DNA from: Parasponia andersonii
Taxonomy: Eukaryota; Streptophyta; Magnoliopsida; Rosales; Cannabaceae
Reading direction: 5' to 3'
Length of the DNA: 64,000 nt
NCBI GenBank assembly: GCA_002914805.1
Contig: JXTB01000208.1
Location: forward strand, 550,277-614,276
Shown here: positions 1-13,130 of the stretch, one piece after another
Layout: every line of letters begins with the position of its first letter
Position numbering within the stretch: position 1 is the first letter of the stretch
Program-made: the position numbers and the translations under genes
Notes under the pieces: generated by a model
Database searches by the model: none
What the model saw: only the letters and a program-made list of their open reading frames with translations
What the model was told of the DNA's origin: nothing

Positions 1-3000
1 TACAGTGACTTTGCGAAAGGCTCTGGGTCAAATGTGACTGAACCATCTCCTGTTTCTGATCCAGAAGTTTTCCAGGATAACACCAACCTTCTACATAGAC
101 TTGTGTCTGAAGGGGATGTGAATGGTGTTAGGTAATTCATGGAGAAAACTTCTTATAACAGGTTTTTTCAGCATATTGTTGGGGATTTTGTCTTATTCTT
201 TTTATGCTTCTATCTTAATCAGAGATCTGCTTGCGAAGGCTGCATCAGGAAATGGTAGTAGTGCAATATATTCACTATTAGAAGCTCAAAATTCAGATGG
301 CCAAACTGCTCTCCACTTGGCTTGTAGACGTGGTAGTGCAGAGCTTGTTGAGGCTATTTTGGAATATAGAGAAGCGAATGTGGATGTTCTTGACAAAGAT
401 GGGGATCCTCCACTTGTGTTTGCATTAGCGGCTGGTTCCCCAGAATGTGTTTGTGCTCTCATTAGAAGAGGTGCTAATGTGATATCTAGCTTGAGGGAAG
501 GATTTGGTCCGTCTGTTGCTCATGTTTGTGCCTACCATGGTCAGCCTGATTGCATGCGTGTAGGTCTTTGAGTTAATTAGATATATCTGATGATTTGTGT
601 TTAATGATTTTTTACTGCTCCTGACGAGTGTCTCGCTTTCTCTGAATAAATAATAACAGGAGTTACTAATGGCTGGAGCCGATCCTAATGCTGTGGATGA
701 TGAAGGTGAGACTGTGCTGCACAGGGCTGTTGCCAAGAAATATACAGACTGCGCTCTTGTCATACTGGAAAATGGGGGCTGTAAATCAATGGCTGTTCCA
801 AATTCAAAAAATTTGACGTAAGTGCTGAATTTTAATTCTTCTACTTTTTTTATGATTATGTAATTTTCTTTTTCGTGAATTATGTAATGCAAACTTTTTG
901 GTTCTATACATTAACCTGATCGTAAATATGTATTAATATTGCGATTAGGGAGAAGAAATAATCTTCTTAGTGTGGTGGAAGAGAGGCAAATGAGGAAACA
1001 TTTAAGAGATGGAAAATCTGTGGAGGACCGAAAGGAGCGTCTTTTTTGTTTTTGATCTATTTTCATATTTTTTAAGTTAAATTTGGATTAAATAGGAAGG
1101 AAAGTAAACGGATACACTGTTGTGTGTTTTTGCTAAGTTGATAAAGAAGGAAACTTAACACCTCCTGGCAGCCAAATAAGAAAAAAAAAAGGGAAAGAGT
1201 TGGATGAAGCTCATAAGAGGAATAGCTAGTTTACCTTAAAATTGGTATTCTTGCTTCCAGTGTAGTTTAAGCCACAACTCTCACTCTTTCCTTGGAAAAA
1301 GTAGAATTCATAATAATAATCTTCACTTTCTCCTCCTCATAAAATTCTCTGCTTCTTATCAGAAGAATAAATTGTCGTGTTTTCAAGCATCAGTGTTGAT
1401 GAATTGTGAGTTGTCCTATTATTTATGTTACTATCAAAATATCTATAATAAAATATTTGGTATAATGGAAGGAATTATTCTGAAAATATGCTGGGGGAAT
1501 GCAGAGTTGTCCATCTTTCTTTATTTTAGTTATTTTTTCTTTTTCAGGAAAATAACTTGTGGAAAAGTCGTTTTTAAATTGGCCAACCGCTTAACTTTTG
1601 TATCCCTTATTTTCTGAAAATACAAAATGTATTGGACCTTACCAGTTGGTCATTAGTCCTTGACATCTATCTTACATTGAGCATCTATTCTTAGGTAGAT
1701 GTGATTTAAAACCTGACCGATATTCAGAAAGCAGTTTATTTGGATTTACAAAACAGCTTATGTTTCAAGTTGTTCTGGATTTGCATAGCTGCATGTATCT
1801 CTTATTCATTCAAAGTGTCTTATTTGTTTGGTATTCTTCTGATTGATTTGTATATCAGCCTCCATGGAGTCAAGCCTTGGTTTTCTGGAGCTTGTGGCTC
1901 ATATTTACATGTTTAGAATACATAAGAAGTATTAGATACAATTTCACTTCTCTAGCTGTGCATATCCATTTACTGTTTTTGTCTTTTAGTATCTTTGAGC
2001 ACCTGGTTTTAGCTACAGTAGCTGCAGATGGTGGTGAACTAACTTCTGGTGCTTGATTGCCTGTCTTTCAGTACCTCAAATTGGTTCACAATGATGTGCA
2101 TTGCAATTAGATTGGAACTACGTATATAGTTACTTACTAATAATGAATGTGCTATTTAATTCTTGTGTTGTCACAGACCATTGCACTTGTGTGTGGCAAC
2201 GTGGAATGTGGCTGTTGTAAGAAGGTGGGTGGAAGTTGCAACTCTAGAAGAAATTGCTGATGCAATTGATATAGTCAGCCCGGTTGGTACTGCTTTGTGT
2301 ATGGCAGCTGCAGTTAAGAAAGATCATGAAATTGGTATGTTAGATCCTTATGGTTCTTTTGGAAGTTATATATTGTTTATATTTTTAGAAGACGAGGTTT
2401 AATTTGTTATGTAATCATTTATGGACAAGTACAGAGTCAATTTGGCTAAAGTTCAACTATCTTTTTGAGTATTGCATTTGCTTCCTGTATACAAAGAAAT
2501 TGGAGAAATTCGAAATGTTTAAAAGAAATTAGCTAACCCATGAGTAGTTGAGTGGTCGGGCCACTGTTTGCTTCCCTGAGGTCTGGAATTTGATTCCTCA
2601 TGAGAACCTACATAGCAATCTCCCAAAGATTGTAGGGTTTAACCCGGGGGGGATTATATTAAAAAATAAATTAAATAAGAAGATGGCAAAAATGCATATT
2701 GGCAATCTTGCTCTAATACATTGAATGTCATCAAACTAAGCGCATCCAAAATTGGAATAAAAAATTTCAGATTACTTGTCATGTATGAACTTTAGATAAG
2801 ATACATCACTTCTACGCTGCAAACCCTTAAAAAGCTTACGAGTCTTTAGGTTTGTCTACCAATGGGATCCGCAACCAAAGTAAAGAGAAAATGGGACAAG
2901 GGACTTTTTGTCTTCAGGCCATGAAACTTTCCTGTCGGCTTTTAGTTAATAATAACCAGGATCAAAACATGAAAAACGGCCCCATATCCACCTTCTTTTG

Positions 3001-6000
3001 CATCTGGATTCATTTGAGAAATTGTTTCAAAAGCTTTAATTTTCTTTTACGTTCCACGTCAACTACTATGACGATTCTTTTTCTTATGTCCTGGATAAGT
3101 TATGTATACTCCTGTTGTATTTGTATGTCACTTGGTGGGAACAAAATATCAGTGCTGATTTGTAAGATCCTTTAACAAGTTGAGGTGTTAAGTTAATTTG
3201 CAGAAATAGGTGCTGAAAAAAAGTGTAAATTCAGCTGTAGATGCAAGTTGCAATATCCTTAAAAAGTGCCCAAGATGTCTGTTGTACAGGTGGCTATTTC
3301 AAGTTGAGTCAGATATCATATCAACCATTGCTGCATATGGGACAAGATCTTTCATTTGTGCCTTAGTTCAAATTATCTATTCATTTTTGAGTGTTCAAAT
3401 GCTAAATTGGAGCTTTAGAACTATAAGCAATCTTCCCATTCAATCACCTGCCCCTTGAAGCGCACCCAATCTTTTACTGATACCTACTGAATTACTTGTT
3501 ACTTTACTACCAAGAGGCATCATTCTGTCTGCTTGATCACATTTCCAATGAAATTTATTGGTCTGTGTTGTGTTTTGTTTTGTTTGCTTAAGATTCTAAA
3601 TCCCATGGGTAAAAGAGGTGGATTAGCAAATACACTGTACTTTCTGGGACCTTGGTCTGTGTATTCCTTTTCTTTTCTTCACTTTCTTTGAGAGAATTGG
3701 TTTGTCTGTGCTGTTATTTAATTTATTTGGTATGGTTTTATCTATAGGCAATCAGTTTGGTTATATAAGGAAGATAAATTAAGTCCATAGGAGTGTTAAT
3801 TTATCTGCTGCCGGGTCTCTCTTTTTTATTTTGTTTTACCCTGTTTGTAATGTTTGAATGTTTAACGTGGTATTGAAAGAATAAAATTTTCCTTTGTTGG
3901 TGGGATGTTTCATTTGTACTCATACAATGTATTCTGGACGTGGTATTAGTTTTTCTAAAATCTCATGAAGGAGACAATTAATATGTTTCTCTAGTTTCAA
4001 TTATTGTTTTTTCTTCTATTTGGAGAACTTTAATCTTCATTTATTTATTTCTTCTGTCTGTTCCCTGTTTAATTATATGATTTTATTTCTTGATGCTGGT
4101 CCTAGAGGGGAGAGAAATTGTGCAGATGCTGCTTGCTGCTGGGGCCGATCCAACTGCTCAAGATGCCCAGCATGGGCGGACTGCACTGCATACAGCTGCA
4201 ATGGCGAATGATGTTGAGTTGGTCAAGGTATGTGATGGAACCCAGTTGAATAATCCCTGATCACAGAGATAAAAATAGTGGATTTTGAGAGAGTGAAACT
4301 ACTGATATATTGATTATAAGGTAGAAGAAGAAGATATAAAAGTAAAAAAATAAAAAAAAAAAAGAGAGAAGAAGAACTAGACATTTGAGAGGCCTCGAAC
4401 TCTCCCAAGGAGCTCTGCTCCAATAATCAAAACTCCCCAATGACCTGATACCCTCCCCTGCTATCCATGAGTCCTAAATGTACCCCTCCGTTATTCCAGC
4501 CACTACTAAAAAACTAACGGTAGACTAGACTTACCCTTGTATCAAAAGTCAACATGAGACCCCCACCCCACTTCTAGAATGCTCAATATCCCTTCTTAGA
4601 CCTCCTTGCGTAAGTGAAACAGGTTACGCCTTATCAGTATGCAAGAAGGCTTTTCTAAATGATAAGATAATTTGAAGTATTTTTTGGCTGCAGTTGACTT
4701 GCCTTTTGTGTGCTTGTTGTCTGACTTTTGAAATATATAATGTCTTGAATATACAATTATTGAGTAGATTATTCTTGATGCTGGAGTCGATGCGAACATT
4801 CGGAATGAACACAATACAATTCCTCTTCATGTGGCACTGGCCAGAGGGGCAAAGTCATGCGTTGGGTTGCTGCTGTCTTCTGGGGCAAATTATAATTTGC
4901 AGGTTTTTTTTGTTCTTCTGGAATCTATTTTTGTCCATACATGTTGACTTCACGTCCAATTTTTTTTCTCAATGAAATTTTAAACTAGGGTGGGTGGGCA
5001 TTATTTGTTATATTGTTGTGCTTGTGGGGTCAATATGACTTCAAATAGCTGTTTTGTCTACCAAAGTAGAAATGTAGTTTACTGATAATAAATGTTGTAT
5101 GCTTTTCCAGTTAATGCACTTAATTATAATGTTACTTCATTTATTTAAAGTGTTGTGTAGATGGTAGAATTAACTTAAAGAGAATTTAATTCAAGTGAGC
5201 ATGGCGACACACACCAAATTGGTAATTTAATGTCAATGGTTGTATTTTTAAATATGGTATTTTGTGACAATTAAACGTCTCATATATTTTCTTACAGCAT
5301 ACACGAGTCTATTTATAGACAAATTACATGGCTGTAACCAGAAGTCACTGAAAGAGGAAATAGACTATTTTTCAATCTGCCTAAAGATTTAATTTCCTAT
5401 TTCAACAGTAGGTTCTGATCCTCAAAAACAGTAAAACCTCTTAAAGTTTGTCGGCATATTCCACGATGGAAAATATATCCCTAAACTAGACTTACCACAT
5501 TGGTTTTTCATTTGAATCCAAATCCTCTTGTCAAATTTTGGTGTCACAAGTCATTTCTGACCAATGAATTGATGCCACATTATATGAAAAACACAAATGA
5601 AAACGATAAAGTTAAAAGAGGGATTAGTTAGTTTTAGATTTTTAAATGATGTGGCATCGATTCATTGATTGGACATTAATCGAAACATCAAAAGTGGACT
5701 GGACAGAGTATTTGAATTCTTTTCATCTGAATTTCTTTAGCCTGCCAAACAAATCGTGCCTTGTTATAGTATAGGGAAAATGACTATATGTTTGAGAAAT
5801 ATATTTGAGTCTTGTGATTTGTCGGCTCACTTCTGGCTCTGGTCTTTTCTCCACTTTCTTCACATGTAATTGGAGTCTTGATTGACTTCTATTTAGATGT
5901 TATTACTCATTTACCGTGTGAAGATTATTATTATTATTATTATTATTATTTAATTTTTTTTTCCAGCAGCGTAAGTTTTCTGCTTGTTTTTCCAGGATGA

Positions 6001-9000
6001 TGAAGGTGATAATTCTTTCCACATAGCAGCAGATGCAGCAAAAATGATTCGTGAAAATCTAGAATGGCTCATTACTATGCTTCGGAATGAAGATGCTGCT
6101 GTTGAAGTCAGAAATAGCAGGCACGTAGCAATAGTTAGAAATTCTTATTGATCTTGCTTGAACTGTGATACAAGATATAGGCTTTGTGGAGAAAAAGGAA
6201 ATTATCACGTTTCAACCCCTTATGGTATTTTGTGCTTTTAGTAAGGAACTAAGGAATATAGTGTGATGATTGAATTATGTAAACTATAATCATCTTGTCC
6301 TCTCAATGCACCAGGAAACTGAGCACATAAGATATCATCATCTGCTATCTTGATTTCTTTGGTATGAATAAATTTGTTGTAGACTTAGTTTCTTGGGTTT
6401 TCTTCTGCCTTTATCTGCTTTGGTGTTGTGCCGTCTCTTTTATTTTCAAATTCTTTTTTTCAAATGCCATAAAAATAATCTCTACAGTTAAAGCATTATA
6501 TGCAGTAATAATGCGTGAAGATATTATTGTACTTTGTCCTTGAACTGATTAATATCTTTATGGTTGGTGACAGTGGCAAGACATTACGTGACTTTCTGGA
6601 GGCTCTTCCTCGGGAATGGATTTCTGAGGATCTCATGGAGGCACTTGTAAACAGGGGAGTTCATCTTTCTCCTACAATGTGAGAAGAAAAGATTATTAGT
6701 CATTGTGCTGATGTTGAATCTTTGCATGGCTTTTGTAATTGTAACCAATACTTTTTGCATTCTGTGATCTAGATTTGAAGTGGGAGACTGGGTTAAATTT
6801 AAAAGAAGCATCACAGTTCCTACATATGGTTGGCAAGATGCAAAACATAAAAGTGTTGGCTTTGTGCAAAGTGTCCCAGACAAGGACAATCTCATAGTGT
6901 CATTTTGTTCTGGAGAGGCTCGTGTTTTGGCCAATGAAGTTGTAAAAGTAATTCCACTGGACAGGGGACAGCATGTGCAGCTTAAACCAGAAGTGAAAGA
7001 GCCTAGGTTTGTTTCTACATAGATTTCTGATGTATGGTTTTGAATAAATAGAAGTAGTTTTTTGTTTACCTTTCCTTTGATTTAGTCCTAGTCCTTTTTC
7101 GGTTTTGGCCGGTTTTTTCCTTGTTCTACAAAATGGTTGCATATTCCAATACTGCTCCTTTTTATGTCCTCTCTTCTCTTTTGTTCTTTGATTTCTCCCT
7201 TTTTCAGTACAGTTGTTTCTTGTTCAAAAAAAAGGTGGATGTTTATTTGTGTTGCAAACTTGCTATAAAGAATTATGTTTCCAGCACTGAGTCTGATGTA
7301 TAAGATCAACGAGGAAGTGTGGATCTTTTTTCCTGTGGGGCTGTACTGATTTTGTGATTTAAATTACTCTATGAATTGAATATGTAATGAGTGATTTCGG
7401 ATGTGTGGATCTGGAAATAGTGAATTATCAGAGGGATCTTAATGTAGATGCTGTATTTATTTGAAAAAAAAATTCAGTTTTGGTATGGCGTGTTTCATTT
7501 CGCTTGAGAGGAATAAATCATCTTTGATGATTGTCGTGAAGACGCATTTTTTCATGAAAAGACCTAAATATTGAGTGTCTCGTAAAAAGAATTGAGGAAC
7601 ATTCTTTTGTGTTTAGTTTCCTTGAAGTGGGGAGATTTATATGATCCTCTTTTCAAGTTTAGTTTTTTTGTTCTTTTATAATTTGTGTAGGCCGTTCGTC
7701 CTCCGATTTTACTTTCGTCTTTATTTCTTTTCTTAATGAAACTCTCTGAAGAAAAGGCAAGAAAGAAGATGATTTTGACTCATCCTCTTTTTCTGTTATG
7801 GTGAATTTTGATTTTTGATCTGTCGTTCTCTGCATCTTTGCTGTTCTTGTTAAAGTATAATATAGTAAAGTTGATGACTACCTCATTCCATTATTAGGTT
7901 TGGTTGGCGTGGACAGTCACGTGACAGCATTGGAACTGTTTTATGTGTTGATGATGATGGTATCTTACGAGTTGGATTTCCTGGTGCATCCAGAGGATGG
8001 AAAGCTGATCCTGCAGAAATGGAAAGAGTTGAAGAGTTCAAAGTTGGTGACTGGGTTCGTATTCGCCCCACTCTAACAACAGCAAAGCATGGATTAGGAT
8101 CTGTAACCCCTGGGAGCATTGGTATTGTCTATTGTATCAGACCAGATAGCAGTCTGTTGTTGGAATTGAGCTACCTTCCAAATCCATGGCATTGTGAACC
8201 AGAGGAGGTTGAGCTTGTAACTCCTTTCAGGGTATGGCAGATATATTGTCTTTAATGTTGTGTATTTTGTACTCTGTTCAAATGGTTGTGTATTTGTTGC
8301 ATTGACACATTCTGTTTATAGATTGGCGACGGTGTATGTGTGAAGCGATCTGTTGCAGAACCCAGGTATGCTTGGGGTGGTGAGACTCATCATAGTGTTG
8401 GAAGAATAAGTGAGATAGAGAGTGATGGTCTCCTAATCATTGAAATACCAAAGCGACCGATACCATGGCAAGCCGATCCCTCTGACATGGAAAAGGTGGA
8501 AGATTTTAAGGTAGTTTATTTTAACTTCTTAGCTTCTTTCAATGCAGATTAATGATTTCGTTTTAATAATTGTAGATTATTGATTTGTGTGTGAAGTCTT
8601 GATAACGTTTTTCCATAAAACAAATCTTGTTATGTCCGTCATGAGTAGGTTGGTGACTGGGTTAGAGTGAAAGCTTCAGTACCATCCCCAAAATATGGAT
8701 GGGAGGACATAACAAGGAGCAGTGTTGGGATAATTCATAGCTTAGAGGAGGATGGTGACATGGGTGTTGCCTTCTGCTTTAGGAACAAACCCTTTCGTTG
8801 CTCCTTTACAGATGTAGAGAAGGTACCTGCATTTGAAGTTGGTCAAGAGATTCATATGATGCCATCTATAACTCAGCCACGACTTGGATGGTCTAATGAA
8901 TCTCCAGCCACTGTTGGAAAAATTTTTAGAATCGACATGGATGGAACCTTGAATGTAAGCATGCTTCTCTTCTACTATTACTATGAATAATTTATTGCAC

Positions 9001-11328
9001 GGTGGTTCCCGTATTTTTTTCTAACTTTATTACACACACACACACACACACGCATACACACATACACACGCATATTTTTACATTTTTTTAGACAATAGAT
9101 CTTTAAAAAAATGAAAGAAAGAAAAAAAAACAGAATGTAATACATATCAATAGTGCATCTTTGAATTACATTTTGTATGCATCTCAAAAACAAACTAGCA
9201 CACCAAAAACAAAAGAAGGTTGCACAACCAAAATGAGATTTAATGTACTACCCCTTGAAGTTCCTTTTTTTTTCAAAATTTTTTTTTTGAGGTTGTTCCT
9301 TAAACGTTTCTGTATGTGAAGAAGTTATTTTTTTTTCTTTTTAATGTAGTATTACTATCTTGGGTGAAGGAAACTGAAAGTTACTTATATATGATTAACT
9401 AATCTGTCTAATATTGATTTTTATTTAAATTAAATGAGAGTTAATTGTTGATTTTTGGTCTTCACAACTTACACAAGTAAGTGTTACAACTAATTGGTGA
9501 ACAGAATCCTTTTGTTTTGGGGATAAAGAGAACAAGAATTAGTTAGGAAAAAAATAGTGAAATGATAAGATACATTGGGGGAAAAATTGGAGAAACTATA
9601 TTATGAGATAGAGAATTTTGCTAAATATATACAACATAAAGGGTACAGATGGTGCAAGAGAGGTTCTTATTCTCCCATTGGGTAGCTATATGGTTACATG
9701 ATGTAAAGGAGTTTATTAGTTTTTCTTTTTCTGACATGGTCAGGGATTGGAGTTCCCTTTTGTAATTTTATTGTCTGTTTTCTAGGGTGGATTTCTTATT
9801 CACTTATTCTTGTATTATCTTCTTTTAATAATACAAGTTTTGTTTCTTATCAAAAAAGAAAAGATGGTGCAAGAGAGTTTTTCAAGTATTTTTTAGGAAC
9901 TCCAACTATGTCTAGGTCCCATTCTGTGAGTTTTATACTATCAGTTCACTGTGTATTTAAAATGAGAAAATCAGAGGGCTTTGTAGAAATGATAAAAAGC
10001 TTTTCACTAAAAGAACGTTGCAGCATTAAAGTATAAATTCTATCAATCATTTTTATTGTTGATTGGTAGCATTTTGGATTATGTTGACACAGGTGAAAGT
10101 AGCTGGTCGGCAAAGCTTGTGGAAAGTTTCCCCTGGAGATGCAGAAAGACTTTCAGGCTTTGAAGTGGGTGATTGGGTACGTTCAAAACCAAGCCTTGGT
10201 ACGAGACCGAGTTATGATTGGAATAGCATTGGGAAAGAAAGTTTAGCTGTTGTGCATAGCGTACAAGACACAGGTTATCTAGAGTTAGCTTGCTGTTTTC
10301 GTAAAGGCAGGTGGATTACTCATTACACAGATGTGGAAATGGTTCCGTGCTTTAAAGTCGGGCAACATGTTCGGTTTCGTACTGGAATTGTTGAGCCCAG
10401 ATGGGGCTGGAGAGGGGCTCAGCCTGAATCAAGAGGTGTTATTACCAGTGTTCATGCTGATGGGGAATTGAGGGTGGCTTTTTTTGGTTTGCCTGGGTTA
10501 TGGAGAAGTGATCCTGTAGACCTTGAGATAGAGCAGATTTTTGAAGTTGGAGAGTGGGTTAAATTAAGACATAATGCGAGTAACTGGAAGTCCATTGGAC
10601 CTGGTAATGTTGGTGTTGTGCAAGGAATAGGGTATGAAGGAGATGTATGGGATGGAACCACCTTCGTTGGGTTTTGTGGAGAGCAAGAAAGATGGGCTGG
10701 GCCTACTTTGCATCTTGAACGGGTGGAGAGGCTAACAGTTGGTAAGAAGGTTCGGGTAAAACTGTCTGTGAAGCAACCGAGGTTTGGGTGGTCAGGCTAC
10801 AACCACTCTAGTGTTGGAACTATATCTGCAATTGATGCTGATGGGAAATTGAGAATTTATACTCCCGCTGGCTCGAAATCATGGATGCTAGATCCTTCTG
10901 AAGTTGAAGTGGAGGAGCAGCAGGAGCTTCAGATTGGAGATTGGGTTAGGGTTAAAGCATCTGTGTCAACACCAACTCATCAGTGGGGAGAGGTGAATCA
11001 TTCTAGCATCGGAGTTGTTCAACGCATGGAAGATGGGGACCTGTGGTTAGCTTTCTGCTTCATGGAAAGGCTGTGGCTTTGCAAGGCATGGGAAGTGGAA
11101 CGGATCAGACCATTCAAAGTGGGGGACAAGGTGAGGATTAGAGAAGGTCTGGTTACTCCTCGTTGGGGTTGGGGAATGGAGACACATGCAAGCAAGGGAC
11201 AGGTGGTTGGAGTGGATGCGAATGGGAAGTTGAGGATTAGGTTCCGTTGGAGAGAAGGGCGGCCGTGGATTGGAGATCCAGCTGATATTGTTCTTGATGA
11301 AAACCCTGGCAGAACAGCAAGTTCATGA
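1..11328 (+). CDS. KEG: KEEP ON GOING (KEG) E3 ubiquitin ligase, 3' portion (5' end outside window)
   Basis: KEG is a multidomain RING E3 ligase of the trans-Golgi/early endosome that in Arabidopsis targets the ABA factor ABI5 for degradation (family knowledge). Exons read by splice sites and frame: <1-131, 223-559, 660-817, 2177-2334, 4106-4227, 4768-4902, 5996-6120, 6574-6678, 6773-7006, 7898-8231, 8322-8510, 8649-8954, 10093-11328 (TGA stop). Together they encode 1189 residues. Since KEG proteins have about 1,630 residues, roughly 440 N-terminal ones (RING and kinase) lie left of base 1. Residues about 30-420 are ankyrin repeats (for example DGQTALHLACRRGSAELVEA). The remainder is 12 HERC2-like repeats, each opening with a variant of FxVGDWVR, followed by a GW core and an SVG turn. 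The last exon alone carries six. Intron 6121-6573 uses a GC donor. Everything seen is open and intact. Confidence 0.96.
2535..2665 (+). mobile_element. tRNA-derived SINE-like insertion in a KEG intron
   Basis: A box A-like word (GTAGTTGAGTGG, near 2544) is followed about 40 bp later by a box B-like word (GGAATTTGATTCC, near 2585). This is the internal Pol III promoter layout of tRNA-derived SINEs. An AT-rich tail follows. No clear target-site duplication was found, so the boundaries are approximate. Confidence 0.45.
4228..4767 (+). other. KEG intron with probable transposon-derived filler
   Basis: This 540-bp intron contains an A-rich tract (about 4335-4380) and then a C-rich, non-intron-like segment (4385-4600) with no open frame of note. 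The composition contrast suggests an old insertion, but no terminal repeats or target duplication could be identified. Confidence 0.3.
5514..5718. mobile_element. foldback MITE-like element in a KEG intron
   Basis: The two ends are imperfect reverse complements of about 65 bp. The left arm runs from GAATCCAAATCC to GATGCCACAT (ending near 5578). The right arm runs from ATGTGGCATCGATTC (near 5649) to GAATTC at 5718. The short centre is unpaired. There is no coding capacity, so it is a non-autonomous element or its relic. Confidence 0.6.
5926..5951. repeat. (ATT)n microsatellite
   Basis: About eight ATT units lie in the KEG intron upstream of exon 5996-6120. Confidence 0.9.
6121..6573 (+). other. 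KEG: GC-AG intron of KEG
   Basis: The upstream exon ends with the codon part AG at 6120 and the intron begins GCACGT. The acceptor is the CAG ending at 6573. Only this junction gives the serine-glycine-lysine-threonine join expected in KEG. The nearest GT, at 6125, would shift the frame. All other KEG introns in the window start with GT. Confidence 0.75.
9034..9069. repeat. (CA)n microsatellite
   Basis: A CA run interrupted by CATA and CGCA variants lies in the last KEG intron (8955-10092). Confidence 0.9.
9663..9861 (+). mobile_element. 5'-truncated LINE 3' end in the last KEG intron
   Basis: A 199-bp insert ends in the A-rich tail CAAAAAAGAAA and is flanked by a perfect 16-bp direct repeat (AGATGGTGCAAGAGAG at 9647-9662 and 9862-9877). 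Long target duplications plus an A-rich tail are the marks of target-primed reverse transcription. The 3' sequence, an AATAATACAAG stretch before the tail, resembles plant L1 3' ends. It has no coding sequence. Confidence 0.8.
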
Positions 11329-11700
11329 ACATCCAATTCCAATTCTTTATGCAACTTGTGTTGCTTTCATTCGGGTCTTGAGCGATCGATTTCCATCCTC
11401 TCAATCTTGCGGGAGAGAGAAGTGGGTGGCTCTTGATTCTGCTGCTCGAAACAGCTATTGCGAAGAGCCCTGCACTAGAGGATTTATTTATTGTTGTTAA
11501 TAAACAGAAGAAGAGTACAAGAGATGGATAGGTAGAGAAAAGGGGAAGAAGATGGCTCTGTCCTGCTGTTATTTATAGTTGATACAAAGGGCACAGCCAT
11601 GAGAAAAGGTGGCAATAGGCCATTTCCCATTTATATAGATGAAGATGTTTCTAGCTTGACAAGCTTGTGTTTCGTCTTTATACATGTATGTATAATTACA
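11329..11700 (+). other. KEG: KEG 3' UTR (approximate end)
   Basis: Non-coding sequence follows the stop. An AATAAA signal lies at 11499-11504 and a TGTATGTATAA far-upstream-like word near 11685. The real cleavage site cannot be fixed from sequence alone. Confidence 0.5.
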
Positions 11701-12934
11701 TGGTTATTTGTGTCATCGTATAAATTTAAATGCTGTTTTGCCTAATAAGTTTGGGGTTATTTTGCACCTAAGTTATTCTGCCCTCCATTCTAATTTTTAT
11801 TTTTCCAGTCGTTGCTTATTATTATTATTATTATTTTTTTTGGTACACGATAGAAACGTTAACTATGATGCGAAAGGAGGGCCTACGCTAATAACAGTCT
11901 AACATAATAGATCAGTTTGATAATCACACATCGATATGTATTCATTTTAGTTATTATTATAAGAGTTAAATTTAAAGTAGATAACTAAAAAGTTGAACAG
12001 TAATTAAAATAGGGGATAACATAATTAAAAAAAAATGGTCATTTGCCTTTTTCCAAAAAACTCACATGGTTATTCATTGCCAAACAAATATTTAATGTGT
12101 TTTTTTTTTCCTTTTTTTTTTTTTTTTTTTATCAAATCTCATCATATTCACATATTTAATATTGGTATTATCGGGAAAAAACTTACTCTTTAAATTTATT
12201 GATTGACATCTATGAAAATAACCGAAAGATCACTATCTAAATCAATAAATAACGTATATTTTTTAGAGATTCAACTACATTCAAATTCTTTGTCTGATTT
12301 TGTAAGGAGAACTTATGGTCTATGACTTTTTCTTTTATATGGTGTAAGTGGATGTTCTTTGTTGAATTTAATAGGAGAATGCTCAGTTTTTATGATTTTA
12401 GCTTCAGGTCGTTTGTTTGTTTGTTTTTGTTTTGTTTTGTTTTTTTATGAGATCTTGAAACTTAGTCTTGTTATTCTCAAATTCAACCTCTTTTGGTTCA
12501 ACTTAGTTTCTCTCTTCATCTTCAGATATATCTTTAGCGAGTTTTTATCCTTCTCTGGTGACAGTGTATTTCTGAGAGTTTGTTTTGTTGTTTCAGTCCA
12601 AGTCCAGTCTCCTTTCTTTGATCTTTATAGATATGTATTGTGTTCTAAATTTTAATTTTAGATTTTCTATTTTCATATATTTTTTTAATTCATTATGTTG
12701 TGTTTTGTTTTCGAGTACTAATTTGTTTCGGAATTGTTGTCAAGTTTTTGGGCAATCTTTTTTCTACTTATTTATTAGTGATAATTAGTATGTTTCTTCT
12801 TTTTATTTTGGCATTATTTGTTTCTATTTTGGTATTTAATTTTTTTGATTATGGTACATATGAGTATAATGGTACTATATGTTTCCATGTTTTTTAATTA
12901 TTATTAATAATTAAGTTGAATATATACACATATA

Positions 12935-13130
12935 TATACCTATATGGGTACCAATCAGTATGTATTTTATTTTATTTATATATAAGTATTATTTTAGTTA
13001 ATAATTTTTTTTTCATATTTTTTTATATTAAAAATATAACATTAATGATGCATATTTTTTCGTACGTTTCATTATAATCCTTTAAAAAAAAAAAAAAATA
13101 GATATACTGACAACCTATATATATGTATAT
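12935..13130 (+). repeat. dispersed AT-rich repeat, copy 1
   Basis: Shares order and wording with two tandem copies at 15230-15690: a gggtaccaat start, a T-rich stretch, an AACATTAATGATGCA word, TTTCATTATAA, an A tract, and a closing ACAACCTATATATATG. This marks a dispersed non-coding repeat family on both sides of the VQ gene. Confidence 0.55.

Noticed and set aside
122..571. Open frame with Met start reading through the first KEG intron
   Set aside because: It joins intron 132-222 to the ankyrin exon. The true exon frame enters from 1-131 and the intron has GT-AG borders and a length not divisible by three.
2852..3458. Two open frames (107 and 82 codons) in a KEG intron
   Set aside because: No recognisable family. 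They lie wholly in an intron whose flanking exons join in frame.
12359..12897. Overlapping open frames rich in Phe and Leu
   Set aside because: Produced by T-rich sequence; no domain, no splice context and no start context.
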